DNA from: Paragonimus westermani
Taxonomy: Eukaryota > Platyhelminthes > Trematoda > Plagiorchiida > Troglotrematidae
DNA: 64,000 nucleotides
Assembly (NCBI GenBank): GCA_008508345.1
Contig: QNGE01000861.1
Coordinates: 1-64,000 of the forward strand
Reading direction: 5' to 3'
A program made the translations under genes and the position numbers. Shown piece after piece: positions 26,934 through 38,810 of this stretch. The notes under the pieces were generated by a model. The model worked only from the letters and a program-made list of their open reading frames with translations. It did not search any database and was not told the DNA's origin. How positions within the stretch are numbered: the stretch's first letter is position 1; each line of letters starts with the position of its first letter.

Positions 26934-28374
26934 GTGAGTATGAAAACGGTTCATTACATCAGTACAGATCGTCCGTGATGATTCAACACTTACAACTATA
27001 ATTGCAAGCAACCTCAATAACCCCTGTAACATTAGCTCTCACTGTTTCGTTGGTTTTGATAGATATTCGCGGACAGGCTTTGTACTACAGCCAGCTTAAT
27101 ATTAGAATTAGTGTTTTAACACATGTAAGCTTGCAAAACTAACCGTTCTCATATTGTTATCAGTCAGTTGATTGCATCTAGTCCGTTGATATTACTGGGT
27201 TGTCTATCGAACACGACTATTCTCAGAGATGGGACGAATATTTCTGTCGCAACAGTCTCAGACACGAACAATATGACTGCGTAATGCAATATCTACAATT
27301 CATCCGAGTAGATAGTCAGTAAGAAACTAAGTGGTTTGTTTTGATTTGCATTAACCTGGTGAAATACACTTAGGTTTGTCCACTACGTTACAGGCAACCG
27401 AAAAAATGTCATGATATGTCTGTTTCAAATATCGAACATAAAGGTCGCATTATGCTTTCTGTTTGCTGAAACTTTTCTGAAAATCATTCGTGTTTACAAA
27501 TATTTAAAGCGTTATAAAATTGACTCTGACTTCTTGTCTACATCCGCATTAGAAAAAAATAACACGTTGAAACAGATTTTATCTGTGCGAGATAAATACG
27601 ACGACATACTGAATCTGCTGTGACGGTTCTATACCGCCCAGCGCGCAAGCAGTCATTCTAATGTGAGACAAACTAGGCGAATTTGTTCCTGCTTCGGTCG
27701 TAACACGAGTTTTAAAGTTTACTGTGTTTGCCAAAGGACTCGTGTAAAATTGAAAATGGAATAAATCAATCCTACGAAGGATAATTAAATAAGTTTGGAA
27801 CTTGACGTGTGATGTCCTCAGTTTTTGATGGGTAAAACTCAGACGATGTTTTGTGGCAAAATAAGACATCCGTCAGTTTTATCCAAACAGGACAGAAGCA
27901 TGTTTTGACGATTGACACCTAATACTGTAAACAAGATGTGTTTGTTCTACAGTGTATTGTAAACAGTCATCACGGGAAATTTCGAATAATGCCTTTGGTG
28001 GAACTACCATAAAAATGAGAAGGTTGATTGAATTCAAACAAGCACATCTTCAGCGTATACTGTAATGAGGCGAGACGTGTGTTCTTTTGTGAAAATTTCT
28101 TATTTGAGTTGCAATTACTAAACTATATTATCCACATTGGCCTTATCTAAACAAACACCTTGATATTGCATCTAAGGAGCTGGTGGACATTTTTGATATG
28201 TATGTAGATTGAGGTTAAGATCTGGAGTGTGTCAGACCTTGCATACTACACTTCTAGCCCTAATTTCATTGTAATACCGAGGTGGCATTATTACTAACGT
28301 TCGACGATGCTTCCGTTCTGTGTCAGTTGGTCAGTGGCCTAATGCTTCAAATTCTACCAACCTTACATTTCTAG

Positions 28375-28389
28375 ACAAAGCTAGTCTCG
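28375..28389 (+). CDS. gene A, possible 15-nt microexon (weak)
   Basis: The acceptor tract is good (CTACCAACCTTACATTTCTAG). The donor GTAACG is only fair. Open in phase 1, encoding roughly Y-K-A-S-L. Listed because length and phase fit the chain, but a single weak donor makes this easily a chance match. Confidence 0.2.
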
Positions 28390-29699
28390 GTAACGTTTTT
28401 ATTGATTTTCTCTTCCTGCATGTTACCCCAAAAACCACTCTGATTCACATCACCCTTTGAAAACACCCCGAAAATTATTATTCTACACCACTAATAACGT
28501 AGTAAATTTGCAGTGAAACGCAACGACTTTTGCCAATGAAATATGGGTTCGATGTGTCGAACAGTTCGGTTAAAGCTTGTATTCAACGACGAGAGATATG
28601 AAAAATCTTGAAAGCCACGTTTCCAAACTGACTGCTTTAAAGTGTGTAGCCGCTCAACTCTGAGTTTGATTGTGTCCCAGAGGACTGTTGAATCTCAAAC
28701 GGGAAAACTAATATGTGTTGTAACGACCACCATGCATACGTTAAAAGTAATGTCTCCAAACAGTGCGCAGTGTGTAAGCCAGACTGGTTGTTGGTAAATG
28801 ATAGTCGTGTTATAGCGTAAGGAACAAACTTGCTTGCTTCTGGTCGGCGCTGTTGCGCTTTGCAGATCGATAGTGAGTACTCACTTGCCATTGGTGAAGG
28901 AAACGGACGCTGAGATAAACGTCATTCACGTGACTGAACAATTTCTGTCGTTCATCAAAAGTCATTGCTCAAACATTATTGTGTGTTGCCTTCATCGGTC
29001 ACCTAACCTCGAAATAATGAGTAGTTCTCTAGCTGAGACGAACAGTTTGTAAGTCAATCCTCCAAGCATTACAACCGAAATTTTAATCAAGCTGGACTTA
29101 CCTATTTTTTAGACACCAGTTTCCACATTATATCTTGCACTGTCGGAATGCTCATGTTATTCATGCGACTTTGTGAAACGGCATCACTGTGCACTCATCC
29201 GCATTCCATTTTCCAACATCTCGCTGACTGTTTTGAGGTTTATTGAGCGGCACACTGAGTTCCATTCAACTTATCTGAGCATGATCGGGGAATGAGGGTC
29301 CCCTTCAGGGCGACTGAGAATTGATTAACAAACGAATGACTTGCACTCAACAAATGTCATCCGAACAATTTTTTCTTAGACGCATGCGGAACTATCAAAT
29401 CACTTTGTGAACGCTGATTAAGAGGTTGATCAGCCCATGCGCCTCCGTATATGTTGAACAAACTTGAGCAAATACAACGGAGGTTAGATGGATATTCTTG
29501 TCCAATGGCCATGGGTTGAGTACATGAACCACTTTCTGCCGGAGTGTACATAAAATATGCCCGGTGTACGTGCCGACATTTGTCAAAGTGAACCGGCGCA
29601 GCACGTATCATTTAATTGCAAGCATAATAGTGGATAAGAGTGAGCAGAGCTTATACACTGAAAACGAGGAAGTAAGTTGTCAGAGAAGTTATTAATTTT

Positions 29700-29860
29700 T
29701 GGAAAATACTAGGAATGGTTCATCATCATCATCATCATAGACAGCAATACATCAGTGGTTAACACTAATGCTTAACTGCCACACAACCATGAAGAAACAN
29801 CCCAGGCTTCAGCTTCCGATAAGGTCGTACATTTATATATGTATTTATGTACGTGCAGTG
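29700..29860 (+). repeat. CAT microsatellite, tRNA-like motif and one ambiguous base
   Basis: A short CAT-repeat run lies at about 29719-29737. It is followed by CAGTGGTTAACACTAATGCTT, one base too long to count as exact but close to the A-box region of the SINE-like family, and a weak B-box-like segment near 29805. The only non-ACGT base in the window, N, is at 29800 in the same block. Confidence 0.35.
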
Positions 29861-32800
29861 AACCTCGGAAAAAACCGAGAGAAATGATCAAGTGTGAGGC
29901 CGGGTCATCTGGCGATTTGATGTGTTTGATTGAACTTCTGAGTTAAGTATAGACACACCAACTTGTCAAATAAACAAAATTTTCACATCTCCCGATGTAT
30001 GTCTTCTATCGCTATTGGTAAACAATCTGGAATCAGAAAGTTCAGTGTTATAAACAGTTTTATTAACGGGCTCTCGGTGATGATTTCTTCTGCTCAATAC
30101 AGATGCCAGTACAGGAGACAAATTCGGTAAGCCTTTGATTTTCAAATTTTGGTTGTAATGGAATGTGATATCTTCGAAGTTTAACAAAAGCAGTGATCTG
30201 ACTGATCTATTTTCAAGGTAGTGATAAACTATGCGCGGAATTTGTTTGAGTGAACGACAGACGGGTTAGGTGTGTACAGTGCACTAAGCAACCGAGATCA
30301 GCCTACAACCTTCACTAGACATTAAGGAGGATGGGGTCAAAGTTTCGAGCGCTCTGCTTTGGTCGTGCTGAAGTCCGGTAATTGTGTGAGCCTTCAGTTG
30401 AGTAAGTAGTGAGGTACCACCCCCAGGAATGTGAAGGTTCAGCCTCTGATTTACTCGCATCTCCGGGAAAAAAGATGAAAACCAACTGTATTGTATATCA
30501 CACATTACACGATATTAAAACTGAATAATACCATTATTCGTAGAGCTTGCAGAAACGTTTGGGAAACAGTCACAGCTGGTATCGATTGTGAAAAATAAGA
30601 CAGACCAATCGGTCCAGGCTGTGTTTAATTTAAAGGGGAAATATGTTGAAGTCGAGTTGAATAGGTGTTTATAGCTAAATAGTAAGACAGGGATCAAGTG
30701 AAAGCTACATAGGCACATCGAGGGTGGTCCAAAAAACAGATGGTGTATTTCCAACACTATTTTTGCTCAAATTTAACGAGTTTTCTATAAGAAATTCTAA
30801 TTTATTGAGATAGACGTATACGCGAATTTGGCAACCATCGTAAAGTCTTCAAACAACAAACCGGGAATATAAATAATGAGAAATACATCAAGTTTGCACC
30901 TCGTAGGAATCGACGCGGGGTGGAATAGTCAGAAAGTTCAAATGCCCAGTAAAAACGTTTTCGGACTTTGACAGAAATATCGTTAATAGGGGTTTCACGC
31001 CAAGGTAACACTTGAAGTCAGCAGAATGATTAATAGACTTCTTTAACAAAAAGGCGCCAATGAAGAGGTCCAGTTTGTACATAAAGAGTTGGATGTTTTG
31101 AATAACCTCCAGTGTTGACTTCCCTTCCTAAGTGTAGGCCCAATAAGCACTTATTTGCAAATGAAAGACTGCGGTACGCTGTCCAACTCGACAGTTCGGA
31201 CAAATCACCTAGCAAAGAGTTAGAGAGAATGCTGTTTGATACTGAACACTATTTGCTTAACACATTAACTCACAAAAATGTGATCAAAAATTTGCATAAG
31301 TAGGACTGGAACAAAATGATTAGGTTGCTAAAATGTCAAAAATAGAGTTCCTGCTAGATTTCATTCTGTAGACTATTTTTTTATCAATAAATTACATCCG
31401 GCTTACATTACCATTTATGCCCGCATAAGTAAACATCAGCTGAATTTGTTTACCAGTTATCACGCTACCGACATGACATTCTCATATTCGATGCCATACA
31501 GTATGGTTTGATCCCAACAGCAGTATATGACCCAAAATAGTTAGGATAAACTCGGAAATCCAAATTGAGATGTACATTTGGAAGTGTCGGAAAAATCCTC
31601 TTTTTACAGACCGAGAGTGTTAAGCACTGTGTACTCCAGTTATTTTGACAAGCTAACATTTTACGGAATTTGTGAGACCAGCGGTTAAACGTCAGCGGCC
31701 ACATTTTTTACCAACAGCTGACCAAATTTCCATGCGTCAAATGATCATTAAATCGAAAAATGGTTGCCGAAGCAATTCGGAAATTTTGGGTTAGAAAATT
31801 TATCTAACGCATGGCCACTATCGAATGCTTCCAGTTTGCTAGCTTAATTGGTGCTAGTACTAAATGGGAATAAAGATGAGATTGACAAAGAATCAAATCG
31901 ATAGAGTCAGTGACAAGAAGAATGGTCTTGTATCCTCGAGCATTAACTGACAGTGGCTTGTGTTGTTTCATCTATCATAGACTGTCCCAAAGAGAAACTA
32001 CTACTGACAGAACTCAGGTTATCTTTGGTTCCTGATTCTGAGTTTTCGTTTTCTAGTCCACTACTTCCTTTCTCATGATAAACGAAAACGTTTTTAACTT
32101 AAGCTGGAAACCACCGAGGATAAATTCCACGTAACCTAGTGATAGGCTGTCGGTTCCGGTGGCTAACTAAAGCGTTCCATGCTATCCCATAACTTGCACA
32201 GGCATGTTATAATCAAGATGAAGCTTAAGGAACAGGTCAAAGAGAAGACCATGGACAAATTTATCTCAATTTTCATGTGAATGAAAGCTTTCTAGTGAGC
32301 TGGTTATTCGAAACATAGATTCAAGTCTGGTAGTCCAAGTCGACCCGATTCATTAGGTTTGCCTTCCATTTGTCATTCAGCGGGCACACCTTGATTTACA
32401 AGGCGATCAGTAAAGGTTGGCGATTGCACTGCACCTTATGACTACAGAAACGTTAAAAATGACGCAGAATCGTATACCTAATCAGGTTCTGGTCAAACGA
32501 ACCTGCAATAATGTTTCAAATCGAGGTTCAAAAGTATAGTGATCAGCATCTGAAATGAAGTAGTTTTAACGAGTGGGAATGCGGTAGGCATTGATTTATT
32601 GCCCCAAGTCTGAGCGCGGAAAGTCCTCGATTGTGACTTTTTCGCCTATTATCAGTCACTCAATCAAAAACTATTCAGCAAACCTAAGAATATATTAAAT
32701 GCTTCGTAAGAAAAGAATCTTTGTGAGGTTTTCAGAAATCAAATGGACAAAGGCCGATAACTTCAAGTCTAGATTTAAAAGACCTCTGATCAGGCTATTA

Positions 32801-33057
32801 ACTGCTAGATGACCACAACTTGTGACAAGTAAATCTTATGAACCATGGCGCACCTCGTGATTCGTCTACGCAATCAACGGTGTTAAGTAGACAATGTGAA
32901 CGGTTGGACAACTTACTTCTGCATATCACGTTAAGAGCTCAACATCTCTAGTTTGCATTCATCTCATTTTGGAGAAGAGGAAGATGAATTACGCGGCAAT
33001 CAAATACCCAGGTCTTTTTCTGCTTTAATCACCATGGTCACTGTTGCTCTTCTGCAG

Positions 33058-33081
33058 TGCGGGAACACTCCTCTAGCTACC
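33058..33081 (+). CDS. gene A, possible 24-nt microexon (weak)
   Basis: Strong acceptor (GTTGCTCTTCTGCAG) and a 24-nt length open in phase 1 (x-R-E-H-S-S-S-Y). The donor GTCAGG is non-consensus, although exon 1 of gene B also uses a GTCAG donor. Lies only 143 nt before the well-supported 18-nt exon. Confidence 0.3.
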
Positions 33082-33224
33082 GTCAGGAGAGAAAATTCCA
33101 GATGAACGAGTAAAGAACAATAACGAAAACAGTTTTTACGATTTTGTCTAGGAAGACTGCACTAAGAAATGTTTTAATCCAACTGATACCTACTCAAGAC
33201 GCAACGACCCTTTCTTGTTTTTAG

Positions 33225-33242
33225 ATACCAACGCCGGGGCAT
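33225..33242 (+). CDS. gene A, 18-nt microexon
   Basis: A very strong acceptor, CCCTTTCTTGTTTTTAG, and donor GTAAGA. 18 nt, phase 1, reading x-T-N-A-G-A, where the first residue depends on the preceding exon (Y if that is 26913-26933). Small uncharged residues contrast with the acidic 24-nt exon. Confidence 0.55.
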
Positions 33243-34767
33243 GTAAGACAGGACATTGTTTGGAATAATGATGCTGCGTATTACGTGATAAAACATTCCT
33301 GCGGGTCAAACAACCTTGGAACAGATCAAACTTAACCAGTCCAAGATGTTTGTTCCAATAGGTTGCTCATTTGTGAAATGGTTTGTAGCAATGTGTAAGT
33401 GTTCTATTCTGACCAGTTAAATCTTTACAAATATGAGACACTTCAGACAGCTTTCTGGTGATAAATGTCCGAACTTTTTGTGGGGATTTCCGAAACCACC
33501 TGTTTTTTTTATTGACTAAACTGGTAAACTATGACTTTCCGTTGCACGTATTAGACTCCAGGAATGACCGACAACACACGTCACCAAATCAACAACTGTC
33601 CTAACAGACAAATATATTAAACAGCACTACTGACCGTAACCCTCTTGTCTACTTTCCATTTGTTATTCCCAATTTTCATGTTCTTTCCATGTGTTCTTTC
33701 CTGTGTGTTTCTGTAGCAGTCTAACCTGATATAAGCAAAAATGTACAAACAATCACCTGGTAGCCCAACTGAAGAAATCCCCATTTATGCTGAGACGCGC
33801 GCAACAGACGCACATTTACAGTCGTGATTAATTTAAACAAGTAGTGTACATTTGTATTGAGGCAACTGATGGAGATTGTACACAAACAAATCAAGATATG
33901 AATTTACCTTCAATGTCCAACAGAGCTCACCCTTGCAGCTTTGAAAAATTGAGAACGTTCTACAACACAGCACAGAGTTAGGCACTATTCAGAAGCTGTT
34001 GGTCATCCGACAGTTCGACCTAAGCTAGTGCGGGAAAGATCAACAGGGTTTAGCGGCTAGACTAAGGGGACACGACATCGACCTGGACAAAAGTAAAATC
34101 GCAGAAGCTCAGATTTCAAATCATTTGTTTCTATCTAGCAATTAACCAGGTTGGCTGAAGCCGGATTTTTCGCGCAGATGATTTCAGTTTCCGTACGAAG
34201 ATAGTGGAGTCAAATTTGGTTGCACCGACGTTCGAATTGTAGAACAGTTCATCGGCGAAGCGAAGTGTCGTGCCGTAAACTGATTCTGCGGTCAAACGTG
34301 ATTAGCTAAATCTGGTATGTTGGACAATGTTGTATCCTGTTCTAAATCACTATGGATCCTAACATTTGTCAGAGGATAGTCAGACAATTTAGGACTAAAT
34401 GCGCCCAGTGATGCACTATTTTTCAACGTCGGCTTTACTGGGTATAAAAATGACGTTCCATAACGAACTCACTTTTATAATTCGCCGTTCATAGGAATGC
34501 AAAACAAAGTGACTTGGAAATTAGTCTGGGATAAAACAATCAGATAGCCTATCCGGTGACACCGAAGAAAACTGTACTAAAAATTACTGGTCGATGTTTT
34601 TCAGTAATTAGAGTGATTGTAGCAACTTACGCCAGGTTCTCTCTGTGTCGGCTGAGCATGGAGCGGCCTAATTTCGCTAGAACGCATTTTTTCCGAAAGG
34701 GCAGGTTAAAGAGTTATGAGGGTGAACTTCAATGGGAAAATGGAGGTGAGCAATTTTCGTTTCACAG

Positions 34768-34811
34768 GTGTGGCTGTCTGTTGTAGGAGAACAGTGCATG
34801 TACGCTCATGA
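34768..34811 (+). CDS. gene A, possible terminal exon (alternative 1)
   Basis: Acceptor TTTTCGTTTCACAG, then a phase-1 frame of about 14 codons (x-V-A-V-C-C-R-R-T-V-H-V-R-S) ending at TGA 34809-34811. Two AATAAA polyadenylation signals follow within 85 nt, at 34855 and 34892. This combination is what a 3'-terminal coding exon should look like, but a short open run like this is also likely by chance. Confidence 0.35.
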
Positions 34812-34854
34812 GAACACCCGGTCAAGCAACTCGGTTGCACATTATGTTCGGCAC

Positions 34855-34897
34855 AATAAAACTGGCGTAGAATTTTGTAATCACAAAACACAATAAA
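34855..34897 (+). terminator. candidate polyadenylation signals for gene A
   Basis: AATAAA at 34855-34860 and again at 34892-34897, 44 and 81 nt after the stop codon of the candidate terminal exon. Meaningful only if that exon is real. Confidence 0.3.
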
Positions 34898-34938
34898 AGA
34901 TTATCATCAGTGCAGATGGATAAAACATGGTGCTACAT

Positions 34939-35412
34939 GGTAACGTTTCTGTTACTCTCATCAGCTGCAAACGTAAACCATGCAAGTTATATATATATAT
35001 GAGACATGGAAATAGACAGCATATGAACACTCATACAGTCACAGTCACCACCACGGCAAACCTATGAATTGCTTCAACGACTTTTGTGTACACATCTCCG
35101 ACTGGTGAGGCCCAATCAACACACCCATGGCAGCTTCGAGTTCTGATGGCGTAACAGTGTTTTGACTGATCTAAATGGGTCAACCTGGTGACATGTTATC
35201 ATGAGGTGTCTCGCACTCGATGAAGCGGACTTCTAGCAACGGGCATATCATCGACTGCCAGACACCTCATGATAACGGGTTACCCTAGTGCTGATGACGT
35301 AACATGTGGTGTGATTGTATGCGTGCCCTTACGCTGTCTATCTCTATTTGTCTGTTATGTATAACTTGCATGGTTTACGTTTGCGGCTGATCAGAGTAAA
35401 CGAAATGTTAAC
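34939..35412. mobile_element. 474-bp imperfect foldback (MITE-like) element
   Basis: Outer inverted repeats of about 53 bp (34939-34991 and 35360-35412) share CAAACGTAAACCATGCAAGT exactly. A perfect inner inverted repeat (35195-35211 with 35260-35276, GTTATCATGAGGTGTCT) surrounds a 48-bp core. Between these, similarity between the halves continues patchily (ATAGACAGC, ACGCATACA-like blocks), so the whole element is one decayed palindrome. A TA dinucleotide run sits at 34988-35000. No coding capacity. No clear target duplication seen. Confidence 0.7.
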
Positions 35413-35966
35413 ATAAGGCGACATGTCTTCTTCCCCTATTGATGAACTTATGAGAGGAAACCACGTGTTTCCAGTATAAGGCTTTGTCTATCAAGGTGAA
35501 GAAAGGTCGGTATTCACCTTCGTTTGCATACAGTAATTCGATGGAGACGATTTTGCTGGAGCGTAGCAAACGCACGGCTGCTCATACAAAATAAATTCCA
35601 CGGGATCGCACGTCCAGTATATGATATGTGCTTTGTGGTCGAGTTGTTGTATTTAATTTAATTGGTCTTCAATGACCATTTCGACGGGCGTGTATTGCTG
35701 CGGAAGCATACTGAAAGTAATAAATAAGCCTACATTCGAACGTGGACAGCAGTTGACCTTTGATGGGCGAAACTGGTAGATGTTCACTTAAACAAACAAT
35801 CACCTGTATTGTTAATATTTGAAAGGGAAACAGAAATGTGCCATTCCAATCCACGCCACCAAAATTAGACACAGAATGAAAACAGACATGTGTTAACTCA
35901 AACAAATCAAGTTAATCCGTGAAACTCTTAGTCAGTTAGGCTGTCTGATAGAAAACATCTGTTTTT

Positions 35967-37048
35967 TCATTGGGTGTAACACAAACACAAACTAGTTGTG
36001 GTGAGGCTCACAAGGTTTTAGGAAGTCAGTGTTAATTGGAGTGAGATGGAGATGCGGGATCAATTTGCCTCGTGAGCTGAGAGTAAGGGTTTGGCCACGG
36101 TAATCCCGAAGTGTGAACGAATTGCTTTTGAACACAAATCCGGTTGACGTAATCGGATTGCGACCACCTCGGCTATAGACAGGATGCGCCACTTGATCAT
36201 TCGTGACGCGGCGGCCGGAGCGCGGTAGAGAATGTGAAATGCTCTATCCGTGTGTGTCGGTCTCAGACAATTAGGTGGGTCAGAATGGATGAGTTGTTTT
36301 TTGTTATTCCGAAGCGAAGCCACGCCCGGCAGTGTTCACGAATTCTTACTGATAAACGCCTAGTGGTGCAACCAATATATGCTGAACCACAGGAACATTC
36401 AAATGAATATATCAAAAAATGGGTCTTCACTGATAGGCATATTATCTTTCAGATTAAGTGGCACCGTCACGACAGGACATGCAGCGTAGTAGGTACTGCC
36501 AATCACGTCAGTTAGTTGGCGCGTTATCACCTCAGCTGCTGCGTCACTTTTGAAAGCCAGAGTTATATAGATCTTTTTCTTATCAACTGTGTTAATTGGA
36601 GCTTGCATTGATTTTTCTTGCATGTTCCTGATAATGAATTCCTCAGGATGGGTATTGCTAGAAAGGATATCTTGTATCGTGCTTAGCTCCCATTCTGTCG
36701 TATCTTCCGTACAGGTTCTTTTTGCTCTAATTTTCAAGCAGCGTACAAGGCCCCGTTTCATACTAATCGGCATATAGCTGTGGAGATGTACATACTGACC
36801 ACGACAGGTTTTCTTTCTGTATCTAGTGGTGCATGTTGTCTATAGCCGAGGCTGTCGCAATCCGATTACGTCAACCGGATCTGTGTGTTCAAAAACAGTT
36901 CGTTCACACTTCGGGATTACTGTGGCCAAACACGTAAACTCAGCTCACGAAGAAATTTGATACCGCCTCCCCCATCTCACCCCAATTAACACTTACTTCC
37001 TAAAACCTTGTGAGCATCACCACAACTAGTTTGTGTTATACCCAATCG
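35967..37048 (-). mobile_element. 5'-truncated Penelope-like element between inverted end repeats
   Basis: About 1.08 kb. The left end (35967-36199) is repeated in inverted orientation at about 36825-37048. The internal minus strand encodes the end of a Penelope-like polyprotein: the reverse-transcriptase/linker region and a GIY-YIG endonuclease. The right inverted repeat is itself a second, opposite-strand copy of the 3' coding end plus untranslated region, reading S-I-A-E-A-V-A-I-R-L-R on the plus strand. Known: Penelope elements commonly insert as partial copies with inverted or tandem flanking repeats. It is dead: the reverse-transcriptase core is missing and frames are broken. Confidence 0.75.
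36060..36773 (-). pseudogene. broken Penelope-like RT-linker / GIY-YIG endonuclease fragment
   Basis: Three minus-strand frames carry successive parts. 36773 down to 36399 gives the linker, with K-K-K-I-Y-I-T-L-A-F-K and S-T-Y-Y-A-A as landmarks. A shift at the T-run near 36412 moves into the frame with C-S-C-G-S-A-Y-I-G and R-R-L-S-V-R-I-R-E-H, the cysteine pair and GIY-YIG nuclease core. A further shift near 36270-36323 leads to the C-terminal A-F-H-I-L-Y-R-A-P and A-E-V-V-A-I-R-L motifs. In an active element this domain nicks target DNA. Here it lacks the upstream reverse transcriptase and has two frame breaks, so it is a pseudogene. It lies inside or just beyond gene A. Confidence 0.8.
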
Positions 37049-37491
37049 CTTTACACTCGTACCGTTTCCTATCAATCACTTCCGTTGTTGTTACTCGACT
37101 TTATATATAACTGTACCAGCAAAAGATGAGAATTTATCGGAAACAGTTCTGTTCGCTGAGACCAAAATTGTTTCACATGATTTCTATGGGGATTTTCAAT
37201 TATTTGAAACATACCAAGGACCCCTCGATGGTTAAACATCCCAAGCATTATTGGAGATTTATTTTTTATACACACTTCTCACTAGTACAGATTTTTCAGG
37301 TTTTTACGTTTGTAGAGTTTACCGATTTTAAAATAAGCAAAGAAATTAGTTGTTCTATTGTAATTTTACTCAGCCTACAGTTCGACCAATATGTCAAATA
37401 GTATGAGGCGAATAATTATTGCACCGACCTTGTATGCATTATAATGATGACATTTTTGACAAATGAGACGTTGTCGTTTGTTTACTCAAAG

Positions 37492-37512
37492 GTCTTACGG
37501 ACATTGCAGACG
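37492..37512 (+). CDS. gene A, possible 21-nt microexon
   Basis: Donor GTGAGT is excellent. The acceptor is an AAG behind CGTTTGTTTACTCAAAG, acceptable but not strong. 21 nt, phase 1, reading x-L-T-D-I-A-D. It resembles the 26913 exon (L-T, then L or I at position 5, acidic last residue). An alternative reading uses the nearer GCAG at 37509 and would give a 3-nt exon. Confidence 0.4.
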
Positions 37513-37832
37513 GTGAGTTCAAGTGTAGATATTTTATTTGCAATATATTTAGAAGTCTTCCGAATCTAAAAGAACTCAGACTGTGCAAGCGTCCGCAGAT
37601 TAATGGAGATTAATTTAGTTTCACTGAGCAACACTGAGGTGTGTCATCTACCCGGTCAGAAAATTTTTCCACAGTTTTCACCGCTGAGTGGAAGCACTCG
37701 ATGAGATGGTGTTATGTCACAGTTATTGATGAGCCTGAATCCGCGGAAATTTTGCCTCTTCTGTCCTGAAAAACTCGATTGATTTCGCTTTACTGTTGAG
37801 TTATATTCATTTATTAATTTTCTACTTCATAG

Positions 37833-37972
37833 TTTATCATGAAGACCAAAAGCAGCCGAAGTCTTTGCAATCAGTGATCACAATCACCGGGATGATGACT
37901 AGTTCACATTACTTAGTAACAAAAACGCGCATTTGGTATTCAGTCAGCTGGGGTACTCCGGTGGCCAGTTAA
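37833..37972 (+). CDS. gene A, possible terminal exon (alternative 2)
   Basis: A strong acceptor (TTAATTTTCTACTTCATAG) opens a phase-1 frame of about 45 codons to a TAA at 37970-37972. After the G left by the 37492 exon it begins V-Y-H-E-D-Q-K-Q-P-K, a hydrophilic start like the other exons. The nearest AATAAA is 334 nt beyond the stop (38306), inside repeat sequence, so 3' end evidence is poor. Competes with the terminal exon proposed at 34768. Confidence 0.35.
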
Positions 37973-38015
37973 CGCATTCAGAGTCAATCTGTCGGGGTAT
38001 TCATATGTAACATCC

Positions 38016-38243
38016 TTGCCACGGCCGGCACTTGAAATCCGGCCGCGCTTTTTATGAGGCAACCGTGTTAACCACTGCGCCATTGAGATCACATTAGGCA
38101 CGACCGAAGTATCAAATCTGAACGCTCAGTTACTCTGGCTTGTGAGCAATGACCAGGTTGCCCGATCGTCTGGAAAGGAGACGCAGAAACTGTCCTGTTA
38201 ACTCCAATCGATAACCTCGCGACTGGGACTTCCAAGACTGATC
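38016..38243 (-). mobile_element. tRNA-derived SINE-like repeat, copy 3
   Basis: The best-preserved A-box region of the family: minus-strand TGGCGCAGTGGTTAACACGG, followed by GTTGCCTCAT and a B-box-like GGATTTCAAG. Its 5' leader aligns with that of the copy at 4160-4388 through CTGTT[AG]ACTCCAATCGAT. Sits directly upstream of gene B. Confidence 0.65.
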
Positions 38244-38282
38244 TCATCAAACCTGTTAGACGATATTCCAGATTACCGATGA

Positions 38283-38345
38283 GTAGTCGGGAATTTTTTT
38301 TAGAAAATAAACCAAATCCCCGACTATTCATCAGTGACCTTGTTC
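38283..38345. repeat. short stem-loop repeat, related to 25468-25500
   Basis: CCGATGAGTAGTCGGG and CCCCGACTATTCATCAG form an imperfect inverted repeat around an A/T-rich centre. The minus-strand half, GATGAATAGTCGGGGATTTGG, resembles plus-strand 25474 onward (GATGAGTTGTCGGGGATTTGG); only short parts are exactly shared. Small palindromic repeat, family unknown. Confidence 0.4.
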
Positions 38346-38810
38346 TTGCCTACCTTAGTCTCATCTTCTCCACATAAGGTTATATACCTTGTTACAATAC
38401 AATCCTATTCTTAGAAAATTCTTCGCTGCAAAGTTATTCGGGATAGATCAAGTCGGACCGTGTCAGTGTTGCTGTTTATCATGCTGTCGTCAGCTAGATT
38501 TTTTAACTAGTAAAACGTTGTTTGTTAAACCGCCTTTTAATTCTAACACTAACACGGGGGCTGTTCAAAACGTTTTTGAGAGATCTAGGTGTTGAACGGT
38601 TCAGGTTGATGTTTGCGGTTTGCGGTGGCTTGGCAAGACAAAATATTCTCACATCCGGATTGTGCCTATTCACTTGGAAGCATACCTCTGATTTACGTCA
38701 GTCACACGAGATCACTTGACCGTCTGCGAACAAGGCCAATGTGAATGTGGCTTCCCCAACTGTTCGCCGTGCAACCACAAACAGTTGGAAATAAGTTTTA
38801 CGTGAAATAG

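Noticed and set aside
30310..30420. GTAAGT near 30403 with a nearby acceptor
   Set aside because: The exon would be 4 nt and would break the frame; other AG choices add a phase-1 stop.
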